A stretch of 14,963 nucleotides of DNA from Gammaproteobacteria bacterium (GTDB lineage Bacteria > Pseudomonadota > Gammaproteobacteria > GRL18), in NCBI GenBank assembly GCA_024511395.1, contig JANELJ010000013.1:1-14963 (forward strand), written 5' to 3'. The notes beneath the pieces are model-generated. The model was not told where the DNA came from. It worked only from the letters and a program-made list of their open reading frames with translations, and searched no databases. Position 1 is the first letter of the stretch; every line of letters starts with the position of its first letter. Made by a program: the position numbers and the translations under genes. Shown here one piece after another: positions 7,485-14,653 of this stretch.

Positions 7485-8261
7485 CTAAATCCCATAATTA
7501 TAATTCATAATAATAGGGGCATGATCAGAAAAGCGCTCATCCTTATAAATAGAGGTGGATTCCAGCTTGTCTGCCAGAGAAGGAGAAATAACCTGGTAGT
7601 CAATACGCCACCCCGTGTTGTTGGCCCAGGCCTGACCCCGGTTGGACCACCAAGTGTATTGCTCCGGTTCCTTATTAAGTACCCGAAAAGCATCCACTAG
7701 GCCGATTTCATCACCAAACAGCTTGTCCATCCAGGCCCGTTCTTCCGGTAAACAGCCGGAGCGGTTTTTATTACCGTTAAAATTTTTAATATCAATACGT
7801 TTATGCACGATATTCCAGTCACCGCAGATAATATAATCGCGTTGGCTCTGCGCCATTTCCTTAAGCATGGGTTCCAATATGTCCAGAAACTCCATTTTAA
7901 GAACCTGGCGTTCATCTTTGGAGGAACCAGAAGGCAGATACAGGGAAGCCACACTGAGATTGCCAAAATCCGCCTGAATATAACGGCCTTCCGTATCGGC
8001 TACGTCCCAGCCCAGACCGGTAATAACCTTATCAGGTTCTTTTTTTGAATAGATGGCAGTGCCGCTATAGCCTTTTTTTTCAGCATCAAAGAAATAGCGG
8101 TGATAACCTTCAGGTGCAAATACCGGATCGGATAATTGATCAATCTGGGCCTTGGTTTCCTGGATACAGACCACATCCGGATCTTCCTTCTGCATCCACT
8201 CAAAAAAACCTTTTTTGGCTGCTGCACGGATGCCGTTTAAATTGGTAGAGATGATTTTCAT
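7485..8261 (-). CDS. xthA: exodeoxyribonuclease III (AP endonuclease, ExoIII/Crc family)
   Basis: A 258-residue EEP-fold nuclease involved in base excision repair, cleaving abasic sites and acting as a 3' exonuclease. Catalytic residues are present: N7 (TNLNG), E35 (CIQETK), Y108, D148 and N150 (CGDWN), and the D246-H247 pair (FSDHAP). I start it at MKIISTNLNGIR (ATG at 8261), which matches the family N-terminus. The frame stays open to 8408, but that would add about 49 unrelated residues and overlap the pyrE start. Stop is TAG with TAA two codons later. It diverges from pyrE, as crc does in Pseudomonas, but Crc has lost catalytic residues that are kept here. Confidence 0.93.
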   Translation of the reverse strand: MKIISTNLNGIRAAAKKGFFEWMQKEDPDVVCIQETKAQIDQLSDPVFAPEGYHRYFFDAEKKGYSGTAIYSKKEPDKVITGLGWDVADTEGRYIQADFGNLSVASLYLPSGSSKDERQVLKMEFLDILEPMLKEMAQSQRDYIICGDWNIVHKRIDIKNFNGNKNRSGCLPEERAWMDKLFGDEIGLVDAFRVLNKEPEQYTWWSNRGQAWANNTGWRIDYQVISPSLADKLESTSIYKDERFSDHAPIIMNYNYGI

Positions 8262-8288
8262 AATGTGCTCATATAAAAAACAGCCGCT

Positions 8289-8317
8289 ATTATAACCCAC
8301 TTTAGGGTATAATTCAG
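8289..8317 (-). promoter_or_regulatory. putative sigma-70 promoter for xthA
   Basis: Reading the minus strand, CTGAAT (8317-8312), a 17-bp spacer and a consensus TATAAT (8294-8289) lie 28 nt before the xthA ATG. The -10 box is perfect and the -35 box matches 3 of 6 positions. Another TATAAT on the plus strand (8308-8313), possibly for pyrE, overlaps this spacer but lacks a -35 box. Confidence 0.4.
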
Positions 8318-8393
8318 GCTGGCCCGGCAGGAAAATTATCAGCTTAATGGTCAAAAATAAGTATTCAACCAGAACAGAAATGAGAGCAGCATT

Positions 8394-9035
8394 ATGCAGG
8401 AATATCAAAAACAGTTTATTAAATTTGCCCTGGACACCGGGGTGTTACGTTTTGGTGAGTTTACTTTAAAATCCGGCCGCCTCAGCCCGTATTTTTTTAA
8501 TAGCGGTCTGTTTAATACTGGTGGTTCCCTGGCTGAACTGGGGCATTTTTATGCCAGAGCTCTGATGGACAGCGGTATTGAGTTTGATATGCTGTTCGGG
8601 CCGGCTTATAAAGGCATCCCCCTGGCTTCGGCCTGTTCCATTGCTCTGGCCGATCACCATAAACGGGATCTACCCTATAGTTTCAACCGTAAGGAAGTCA
8701 AAGATCATGGTGAAGGCGGCACAATTGTCGGCGCGCCTCTGCAAGGCAGGGTTATGATTATTGATGATGTGATTTCTGCAGGCACTTCAGTCAGGGAGTC
8801 GCTGAACCTGATAAATGAGGCTGGAGCAAGCGCCGCTGGTGTGGTTATTGCCCTGGATCGTCAGGAACTGGGTAAAGGTGAAGTATCTGCCATTGCTGAA
8901 ATTGAAAAGAATTATAATATGCCTGTAGCCAGTATTATTAAGCTGGAGCATTTAATTGCTTATCTGCAGGATGATCAGGCGTTTGCGGAGTATTATGAGA
9001 AGGTGGTGGCTTATCGGGAGCAGTATGGGGCATGA
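8394..9035 (+). CDS. pyrE: orotate phosphoribosyltransferase
   Basis: A 213-residue cytoplasmic enzyme that joins orotate and PRPP to form orotidine monophosphate in pyrimidine synthesis. Length equals that of E. coli PyrE (213). Visible are [15 protein letters not shown] (24-38, with K26), the [10 protein letters not shown] segment (69-78), the flexible active-site loop [13 protein letters not shown] (97-109), and the PRPP-binding motif [13 protein letters not shown] (120-132). The start [13 protein letters not shown] aligns with the family. The last 98 bp are overlapped by the 3' end of convergent rsmJ. Confidence 0.97.
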   Translation: MQEYQKQFIKFALDTGVLRFGEFTLKSGRLSPYFFNSGLFNTGGSLAELGHFYARALMDSGIEFDMLFGPAYKGIPLASACSIALADHHKRDLPYSFNRKEVKDHGEGGTIVGAPLQGRVMIIDDVISAGTSVRESLNLINEAGASAAGVVIALDRQELGKGEVSAIAEIEKNYNMPVASIIKLEHLIAYLQDDQAFAEYYEKVVAYREQYGA

Positions 9036-9828
9036 TGAAGTGTTCAGTAAGAGCTGGGATTATATAAATGTCGAAGCGGTGTTTTTTCATTTTCATGGTG
9101 TAGGTTGGGTGTTGCTGGTTTAGGTTTGGGGCTTTTATTGGGCGTTTGACTACTACTCTTTTTTTGGCTATCTGTAAGGCTGTTTCTAATAACTGGTTGC
9201 TGTCGGTGTCATCGCCGATGATTTTTTGCAGGGCCAGCATTTCTTTTTTGACCTGGGCGGATTTTTTTCGGTGAGGGAACATGGGGTCCAGATAGACTAC
9301 ATCGGGCTGTTTAGGCCAGTTTTTAATGGTTTCTTTGGTCAGCTTGCGGGCATCGCTAAATTTAAATGTCATTCTTTGAATTATTTCTTTAATATCCTCA
9401 TGGCAGTTTTCATTAGAGAGTGCATGCTCCAAGGCATCGCATAATAGTGCTGCAGAGACCGGGGAGCGTTCCATTAAAATCACCTGTGCACCCAAGCTGG
9501 CAAAAACAAAGGCGTCTTTGCCCATACCGGCCGTGGCATCCAGAATAAGCGGTGTAGAGATTTTATGAAAGCCAATGGCTTTGGCTATGGTCTGTCCTTT
9601 GCCGCCGCCGAATTTACGGCGGTGCTCAACGGCACCGGAAGTAAAATCTATAAAAACCGGACCAAATAACTGTTCTTTGCTGAGCAATTGCAGTCGTTCT
9701 GGGGTGAGTTGCAGATAAAAGGCTTCTGTGCTTTCTGTACAATATTGCAAACACCACTGCTCAGCCAGTGTCCGGGCTTTCTGTGCCAGTAGCGAATCAG
9801 ATGAATTGGAAGGCAGCAATGGAAACAT
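8938..9828 (-). CDS. rsmJ: 16S rRNA (guanine1516-N2)-methyltransferase RsmJ, with extended C-terminus
   Basis: A 296-residue SAM-dependent methyltransferase that modifies G1516 of 16S rRNA. Core motifs agree with E. coli Rsm[14 protein letters not shown] (67-79), [17 protein letters not shown] (97-113, SAM site), [15 protein letters not shown] (177-191), KRVVVKRP (223-230) and HRFDIY (250-255). E. coli RsmJ (250 residues) ends a few residues after HRFDIY, but here the frame runs about 40 residues further into a Pro/His-rich tail. Residues from about 265 on are encoded antisense to the pyrE 3' end. The original stop has probably been lost. The start at 9828 has no clear ribosome binding site, so the N-terminus is less certain. 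Confidence 0.9.
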   Translation of the reverse strand: MFPLLPSNSSDSLLAQKARTLAEQWCLQYCTESTEAFYLQLTPERLQLLSKEQLFGPVFIDFTSGAVEHRRKFGGGKGQTIAKAIGFHKISTPLILDATAGMGKDAFVFASLGAQVILMERSPVSAALLCDALEHALSNENCHEDIKEIIQRMTFKFSDARKLTKETIKNWPKQPDVVYLDPMFPHRKKSAQVKKEMLALQKIIGDDTDSNQLLETALQIAKKRVVVKRPIKAPNLNQQHPTYTMKMKKHRFDIYIIPALTEHFIMPHTAPDKPPPSHNTPQTPDHPADKQLNAPA

Positions 9829-9859
9829 ACATGATCAGTATTTGTTCATAAATAGACAC

Positions 9860-9890
9860 CCTCTCCCTCCGGGAGAGGCAGGGGTGAGGG
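9860..9890. repeat. CCTCTCCC/GGGAGAGG intergenic hairpin repeat
   Basis: CCTCTCCC (9860-9867) and GGGAGAGG (9871-9878) form an 8-bp stem with a 3-nt loop, followed by CAGGGGTGAGGG. I recall this kind of GC-rich motif as a dispersed intergenic repeat in many proteobacterial genomes. It lies between the rsmJ start and the ompA terminator. Only one copy is in this window, so its repeat status rests on recall. Confidence 0.45.
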
Positions 9891-9903
9891 GCTTTTCTGA
9901 GGC

Positions 9904-9942
9904 AAAAAAAAGCTGCAACAGAAAACTGTTACAGCTTTTTTT
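9904..9942 (-). terminator. intrinsic terminator of the OmpA-family gene
   Basis: Arms 9905-9921 and 9926-9942 form a 17-bp stem with a 4-nt loop, flanked by A and T tracts, about 39 nt after the OmpA-family stop. In the minus-strand RNA the single non-Watson-Crick position is a G-U wobble, whereas in plus-strand RNA it would be an A-C mismatch. This fits termination of the minus-strand gene. The RNA ends in at least 7 U. Confidence 0.85.
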
Positions 9943-9980
9943 AAACCATACTTCTAAAACTAAGTTTTTATAATAAAAAA

Positions 9981-10624
9981 TTAGTTAGCAGTATTGATAT
10001 CGATAACTACACGACGGTTCTGAGCACGACCTTCTTTAGTTGAATTATCAGCAACAGGCTCGCTTTCACCTTTACCAATAACAACAAAGTCAGCAGTAGC
10101 ACCAATAGATTTCAGGTAATCAACAACGGCCTGGGCACGACGCTCAGACAGTTTCTGGTTATATTCTTCAGGACCGGTGCTGTCAGTATGACCGATAACT
10201 TCAACGGTTTCAGTACGGTGACAGCCTTCAGGCAGTTCTGCAAGGATAAAGTCGCGTGCGGCGGCTAGTTTTTCTTTATCAATATCTTTGACAACTGCGC
10301 TATCAAAGTCAAAGTGCAGGTCTTTCAGTACAATAACATCTGGGCATTTTGGTGGGTTGTCAGTAACAACCACTTCTTTCATGTCGTTTTTAACAACAAT
10401 TTCAGAAACACCCATGGCTTTTTCATAGCCACATTCTTCCAGTTTTACATCAGTGGCCTTGAAACGGTCACGCCAGCATTCGCCGTAACTGTTTTTCCAG
10501 ACTTCACCATATAAATTAGTTACATAGTCCTCTACAAAACCATCACCTTCAGCAGTGGCTGTTGCAGACATAATACCCATTGTTAAACCAATAGCTGACA
10601 TAGCAAGAAGTTTTTTTATCGCCA
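9981..10624 (-). CDS. OmpA family outer-membrane/peptidoglycan-binding protein
   Basis: A 214-residue exported protein. The signal peptide MAIKKLLAMSAIGLTMGIMS is followed by likely cleavage after ATATA at 25. A short N-terminal region with WKNSYGECWRD precedes a C-terminal OmpA domain (about 98-212) carrying LHFDFDSAVV, the peptidoglycan-binding HTDSTGPEEYNQKLSERRA (about 146-164, key D148 and R163) and NRRVVIDI. There is no transmembrane beta-barrel domain, so it is a periplasmic cell-wall anchor rather than a porin-type OmpA. Four cysteines (50, 65, 94, 135) could form disulfides. I choose ATG 10624 because AAGGGAA precedes it at normal spacing and a signal peptide starts there; the longer frame to 10658 hides this. 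A strong terminator follows. Confidence 0.9.
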
Positions 10625-10663
10625 TAACGATTCCCTTTTTTTTAAAATGTTTTATCATGATTA

Positions 10664-10692
10664 AGAATAGCTTGCGTTTCAGGCTGATACAA
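10664..10692 (-). promoter_or_regulatory. possible sigma-70 promoter for the OmpA-family gene
   Basis: On the minus strand TTGTAT (10692-10687), a 17-bp spacer and TATTCT (10669-10664) lie 39 nt ahead of the start at 10624. Matches are 3/6 and 4/6 to consensus. Spacing and position are right, but the boxes are not strong. Confidence 0.3.
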
Positions 10693-10719
10693 GCAAAATT
10701 TTGTATTTCCGAGGAATTA

Positions 10720-11022
10720 ATGACAAATTATATCATATTTTTTTAATAGTGGCAGTTATCTGGTACTGGTGGAATTCAGTCAGTGCTTATGACGCCGCTT
10801 ATCGGGAAGCAAAAGCGGTCTGTAAGCGTATGAATCTGCAGTTTCTGGATGACCCTGGATGTTATAAAGCTGCGTTTATGCCGTCATCCTAAAAGCTATA
10901 TGCAGTTTTGCCGTACCTATGAGTTTGAATTCAGCAGCGATGGCGACAGCCGTTACAAGGGTTTTGTCAATATCGCTGGAAAACAGCCTAAAGGTGTGGA
11001 TATGGATACCTATCGGGTCTGA
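10720..11022 (+). pseudogene. DUF3301 family gene broken by two frameshifts
   Basis: GAGGAA (10711-10716) precedes ATG 10720. The product starts MTNYIIFF, then must shift frame at a 7-T run (10738-10744) to continue as LIVAVIWYWWNSVSAYDAAYREAKAVCKRMNLQFLDD, and shift back near 10853-10860 to continue VIKLRLCRHPKSYMQFCRTY, EFEFSSDGDSRYKGFV and onward to TGA (11020-11022). The pieces together match the small DUF3301 family: one N-terminal membrane helix, a cationic middle and a FEFSSDG motif. One T appears lost at the homopolymer and one base gained at the second site. Its function is unknown. As I recall, DUF3301 genes often sit beside DUF3549 genes, and one is nearby here. Confidence 0.72.
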
Positions 11023-11043
11023 AACAGGGTAGCTCCAGGCACG

Positions 11044-12063
11044 TTACTGAGGATAAACCTGCAGGGGCGGGTTCTGCAGTGCTGCCAGCTGTTCCTTGAG
11101 CTGCAGGATATGTTCACCCCAGAAGGTTTCGGTATTAAACCAGGGAAAGGCTTTGGGAAAGGCCGGATCATTCCAGTGTTTGGCCAGCCAGCCGGCATAG
11201 TGAATAATACGCATACTTCGCAGGGCTTCAATCAGGTTCAGTTCCGCCGGGTTAAAATCACAGAATTCTTTATAACCTTCCAGCACTTCCCTTAACTGTA
11301 TTTTCTGTTCATGAGGTTCCCCGGAAAGTAGCATCCATAAGTCCTGTATGGCTGGGCCGTTACGGCTATCATCAAAGTCCACAAAATGGGGACCGTCATC
11401 CGTCCATAAAATATTGCCGGGGTGGCAGTCACCGTGCAGGCGGATAATATCCGGCTGGCACTGAGCGTATTTGCTTTCAACGTGCTCTAAAATATCAGCT
11501 ACAATGGCTTTATACGAGGGTATATACAAGTCCGGTAGAAAATTATTGTCCAGAATATACTGGTGAGGGCGAATAATAAATGAATCTATAGACAGGGTAG
11601 GGCGATGCTGAAATGGCCGGCTTTTACCAACGGAATGAATGCGGCCCATAAACTTGCCCAGTCGATACAGATGATCCAGGTTGGTCAGTTCCGGTGCCCG
11701 TCCACCATGGCACTGATAAAGGGAAAAACGGTAGCCGGCAAAATAAAACAGGCTGTTGGTTTGCCCTGTATCAGCCTGCTTCAGGTATAAGGGCGGAATA
11801 ACAGGAATATCCAGTTCAGCCAGTTCTGTGGAAAACTGATGTTCTTCCAGAATCTGCTGATCACTCCATCGATGGGGGCGATAGAATTTTGCAATCAGCG
11901 GTACAGAATCTTCTATGCCGATCTGGTATACCCGGTTTTCATAACTGTTCAGCGCCAGTAACCGGGCATCAGAGAGATAGCCCAGGCTTTCCACGGCATC
12001 AATAAGAGTATTAGGATCCAGCCTGGAGTAATCATCAGCCAGTTCGGTGGAATCTGCAGTCAT
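11044..12063 (-). CDS. srkA: stress response kinase A (YihE-type Ser/Thr kinase)
   Basis: A 339-residue cytoplasmic kinase of the APH/YihE fold. E. coli SrkA counters stress-induced death linked to the MazEF toxin system. Visible are SYENRVYQIG (40-49, nucleotide-binding loop region), an internal VPLIAKFYRP with the ATP-contacting lysine (K59), the catalytic loop HGDCHPGN (210-217, with D212 and N217) and the metal-binding FVDFDD (227-232). Length is close to E. coli (328). The start ATG overlaps the DUF3549 stop by 4 nt (ATGA), indicating translational coupling. It is the last gene of a rnd-DUF3549-srkA run and converges on the DUF3301 pseudogene. Confidence 0.93.
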   Translation of the reverse strand: MTADSTELADDYSRLDPNTLIDAVESLGYLSDARLLALNSYENRVYQIGIEDSVPLIAKFYRPHRWSDQQILEEHQFSTELAELDIPVIPPLYLKQADTGQTNSLFYFAGYRFSLYQCHGGRAPELTNLDHLYRLGKFMGRIHSVGKSRPFQHRPTLSIDSFIIRPHQYILDNNFLPDLYIPSYKAIVADILEHVESKYAQCQPDIIRLHGDCHPGNILWTDDGPHFVDFDDSRNGPAIQDLWMLLSGEPHEQKIQLREVLEGYKEFCDFNPAELNLIEALRSMRIIHYAGWLAKHWNDPAFPKAFPWFNTETFWGEHILQLKEQLAALQNPPLQVYPQ

Positions 12064-13223
12064 AAATGACCTTCAGTCTGTTTCAGGGAGCTGAAAAAGG
12101 CACCAATGGCCTGGCTTAACTGTCCGGAACGCTCCGGTGAGCGGAAGGCCTGCAGAACTGGCTCACGCATACCGGGGATAAACATTAAGTCAGCGAGTAT
12201 GGCATTAAACGCACCCTGTCCATGTTCGGTTTTAACCAGTACTTCAAGCCAAAGGATTAATACCTCGTATTGTTTCAGACTCTGCCAGCAGCGGCCGGAA
12301 ACAGCAGCCAGTACTTCAATATCCCTGCCGGCAGGTGATTCCAGTATCTGCAGTATAAACCGGGCAGGCTGGTGAGCTGACTGGCTCTGTGAGGTGGCAC
12401 GAATTGCCGCAGCACAAAATGAAGCTAGTGACTGTGGATCTGTATTATGTGTTAATTCATACTCAGCCCGTTGATAAATAGCCTGGCTTAAGGTAGCTGA
12501 TATGGGGTGATTTTCCAGGCAGTGGCTTAATGCCAGAAATGGCGGTACAGGCATTTGGGCAAGCGTATCAATTAATAATTGCTCATTGCTTAGCGGTGCT
12601 GTGCTTTCAGCAGTACCTTGTGGATAGCTTTCATCCAGCCGGGTGGCAAAATCCGCCAGTCCCTGAAATCCCAGTTCCTCCCAGTAGCTAAACTGGTTGT
12701 CTCCGGCAAACCAGGCCTGTGCAGGCTCATAGTAATGTGAGGGTGGCAGTCTGAGGTGCTTTTGTGCTAGGGCATGGAAATTCGTCATTTGCTCTTGTTT
12801 GGGCTGAAAACCATAAGGGTTATCCTTCATGGCACTTTCCAGAGTATGCAGCTGACTTTTATCGGAGTTTTTAATGGCGAGCAGGTACTGGTTTAAGGCA
12901 TCATATAAACGCTTTAAAAAGTCATCCCTGGCAGCCAGATTCAGACGAGCCTGTTCATCTAGGGGTAATTTTATAAACCAGACAAAATGGGCTGCAGGCG
13001 AGTGCTGGTTGTCAGTATTACCGGCACTATTTACGGGCCAGAACAGTATGGCCAGCCAGGTATGCTGTAAAAAAGGCGTAGGGCAGGGGAGCTGAGTCTG
13101 TTCAAATTCAGCCAGTTTCTGTTTATCCAGGGGGCGGATATTTCTTCCAATGTCATAACACTGAAAATCACAGCCAATCAGGGTAAAGAACTGCTGAATA
13201 CTATTAAGCTTATTGATTTCCAT
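12060..13223 (-). CDS. DUF3549 family protein
   Basis: A 387-residue soluble protein with no signal peptide or membrane segment. The N-terminal MEINKLNSIQQFFTLIG opening, an ELGFQGLADFATRLDE segment at about residues 184-199 and a helix-rich C-terminal half resemble DUF3549 of gammaproteobacteria. No catalytic motif is visible. The start at 13223 lies inside the end of rnd (14-nt overlap), with GGAAGG ahead of the ATG. The stop overlaps srkA by 4 nt. The tight coupling suggests coordinated production with RNase D and SrkA, but no function can be given. Confidence 0.82.
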   Translation of the reverse strand: MEINKLNSIQQFFTLIGCDFQCYDIGRNIRPLDKQKLAEFEQTQLPCPTPFLQHTWLAILFWPVNSAGNTDNQHSPAAHFVWFIKLPLDEQARLNLAARDDFLKRLYDALNQYLLAIKNSDKSQLHTLESAMKDNPYGFQPKQEQMTNFHALAQKHLRLPPSHYYEPAQAWFAGDNQFSYWEELGFQGLADFATRLDESYPQGTAESTAPLSNEQLLIDTLAQMPVPPFLALSHCLENHPISATLSQAIYQRAEYELTHNTDPQSLASFCAAAIRATSQSQSAHQPARFILQILESPAGRDIEVLAAVSGRCWQSLKQYEVLILWLEVLVKTEHGQGAFNAILADLMFIPGMREPVLQAFRSPERSGQLSQAIGAFFSSLKQTEGHL

Positions 13224-14421
13224 TTAAGCCTTCCATCTCTGGCCGGTTATTTTCCGTGTTCTGTAGAGTGTTCAGCGGGCTGACCAGTCTCAGGCGGCCT
13301 GAATGATAGCTCAGTAATTTTTTGCCTTCAAGAAACAATAACAGGTCATTGCCGGCCAGTTCTTTACGCCAGCCGGATAAAATAGCCAGATCCCGCCTCC
13401 CCTGAATCAGGGCATTCAGCTCTTTGCGACTGCACAGGCAGGCGGGGCTGATCTGATTATCCCGGGCTGACATATGCAGCACTGCCATCAGGCAATCTGC
13501 CAGGGCTTCCTCATCCTGGCTGAGCTTCTGGTAACTGGGCAGTACCGGACAGTCCTGGTCCGGTGTCTGCAGACCTTTCTGGATCAAAGTCATTAAGTCT
13601 GCTGCATGATGATTTAAAAAGGCCCTGTTCAGTTTGTAGTTCTGATACAGTTCCTCCTGAGTGGCCGGTGCATTGACAGATAAGGCAATCAGAGCTTCAT
13701 CGCTGAGGATTCGGCGACGGGGACGGTTACGCTCAATAGCCTGTTGTTCACGCCAGGCTGTGAGTTTCTGGATAATAGCTAACTGCTGTTTTTTTAAGCG
13801 GTTTACGCCCCGAATTTTGCACCACATGGTTTGCGGAGCAGGGGCATAGGTTGAACTGCTGGAGAGAAAGTCAAAATCATCCCTGAGCCATTGTAATCGA
13901 CCCTGTTGCTCCAGTTGCTGTTTCTGAATGGGATAGAGTTCAGCCAGGTGGCGAACATCATCGGCAGCATAAGTGAGCTGTTTCTGTGTTAAGGGGCGTT
14001 TTAACCAGTCAGTGCGGGTCTGGGATTTGTCCAGTTCAATATTAAGCAGTTGTTTTACCAGGTTGGCATAACCGATTTGTTCGCCAAAACCTGACAGGGC
14101 CGCCGCAATCTGGGTATCAAAAATGTTTTCAGGTACAGAACCCTGCAGGAAATAAAAAATTTCCAGATCCTGGCGGGCAGAATGAAAAACCTTGATTATT
14201 GCCGGCTGATACAGCAGGTTCATTAAAGGTGTTAAATCTTTAAGTGCAAGCGGGTCAATTAAAGCCAGTTGCTTGCCGTCACAGATCTGCACCAGAGCCA
14301 GTTTAGGGTAATAGGTGGTCTGCCGTTCGAATTCCGTATCCACAGCCAGAAAGTTACTGTCAGAAAAGGTTTTGCAAATCTGGCTTAAAGCCTCCAGCGT
14401 ATCAATAAATTGAACCTGCAT
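13210..14421 (-). CDS. rnd: ribonuclease D
   Basis: A 403-residue 3'-5' exoribonuclease that trims tRNA precursors and other structured RNAs. The DEDDy exonuclease residues are all visible: D28 and E30 (AVDTEFER), D85 (FHSARQDLEIF), and Y151 with D155 (YAADDVRHL). One HRDC domain follows (about 205-290, KKQQLAIIQKLTAWREQQA and beyond), then a C-terminal HRDC-like region. Length compares with about 375 in E. coli. AAGGA lies 7 nt ahead of the ATG at 14421. It heads the rnd-DUF3549-srkA operon and diverges from the truncated universal stress gene. Confidence 0.95.
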   Translation of the reverse strand: MQVQFIDTLEALSQICKTFSDSNFLAVDTEFERQTTYYPKLALVQICDGKQLALIDPLALKDLTPLMNLLYQPAIIKVFHSARQDLEIFYFLQGSVPENIFDTQIAAALSGFGEQIGYANLVKQLLNIELDKSQTRTDWLKRPLTQKQLTYAADDVRHLAELYPIQKQQLEQQGRLQWLRDDFDFLSSSSTYAPAPQTMWCKIRGVNRLKKQQLAIIQKLTAWREQQAIERNRPRRRILSDEALIALSVNAPATQEELYQNYKLNRAFLNHHAADLMTLIQKGLQTPDQDCPVLPSYQKLSQDEEALADCLMAVLHMSARDNQISPACLCSRKELNALIQGRRDLAILSGWRKELAGNDLLLFLEGKKLLSYHSGRLRLVSPLNTLQNTENNRPEMEGLNGNQ

Positions 14422-14444
14422 TAAATTCCTTAGTTTAAAAAATA

Positions 14445-14473
14445 TTGTTATATTAACTTATATTAACAATAGT
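14445..14473 (+). promoter_or_regulatory. possible promoter of the universal stress gene
   Basis: TTGTTA (14445-14450), a 17-bp spacer and AATAGT (14468-14473) match 4/6 and 4/6 of the sigma-70 boxes, 46 nt before the ATG. The spacer and -35 edge are made of a tandem 10-mer, TTATATTAAC x2 (14448-14467). ATTGTTA/TAACAAT arms also flank the spacer as an inverted repeat, which could be an operator. Confidence 0.3.
14448..14467. repeat. tandem 10-mer, two exact copies
   Basis: TTATATTAAC occurs twice back to back (14448-14457, 14458-14467) in the rnd/usp intergenic region. Confidence 0.85.
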
Positions 14474-14487
14474 TGGTAATAAGAATT

Positions 14488-14511
14488 CTGAAATAAGGCC
14501 TGAAATAAGGA
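14488..14511. repeat. tandem 12-mer, two near-exact copies ahead of the usp start
   Basis: CTGAAATAAGGC (14488-14499) is followed by CTGAAATAAGGA (14500-14511). Each copy ends in an AAGG core, and the second supplies the ribosome binding site for the ATG at 14519, so this looks like a duplication of the ribosome binding segment. Confidence 0.8.
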
Positions 14512-14518
14512 AAGTCAT

Positions 14519-14653
14519 ATGGATAATTATAAAAACATTCTTGTTGCTGTGGACTTATCGGAGGACTCAGAGCATGTCTGTCGTAAAGCCCTCAGACTGG
14601 CACAGGATAACAGAGCGAAGCTGATCCTGGTGTATGTAGTTCAACCTGAATAA
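14519..14653 (+). pseudogene. universal stress protein, truncated after 44 residues
   Basis: MDNYKNILVAVDLSEDSEHVCRKALRLAQDNRAKLILVYVVQPE reads as the first strand, helix and second strand of a Usp domain (written here as a whole product of two halves: the NILVAVDLS strand with its acidic loop residue, then ALRLAQDNRAKLILVYVV). The frame then meets TAA (14651-14653). A complete Usp domain is about 140 residues and has a GxxG-type nucleotide loop near its end, all missing here. AAGGA at 14507-14511 is the ribosome binding site. The sequence beyond about 14651 belongs to a transposase gene on the other strand, so a rearrangement cut the gene. Confidence 0.78.

Noticed and set aside
7455..8248. 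Short plus-strand frames opposite xthA
   Set aside because: They are low-complexity shadows of the conserved minus-strand gene, without ribosome binding sites or recognisable domains.
8262..8408. Upstream extension of the xthA frame to 8408
   Set aside because: The extra residues have no ExoIII similarity, cross the candidate xthA promoter and overlap the pyrE start; MKIISTNLNG at 8261 is the family N-terminus.
10625..10658. Upstream start of the OmpA-family frame at 10658
   Set aside because: It would place 11 charged residues before a good signal peptide and ignore the AAGGGAA site serving ATG 10624.
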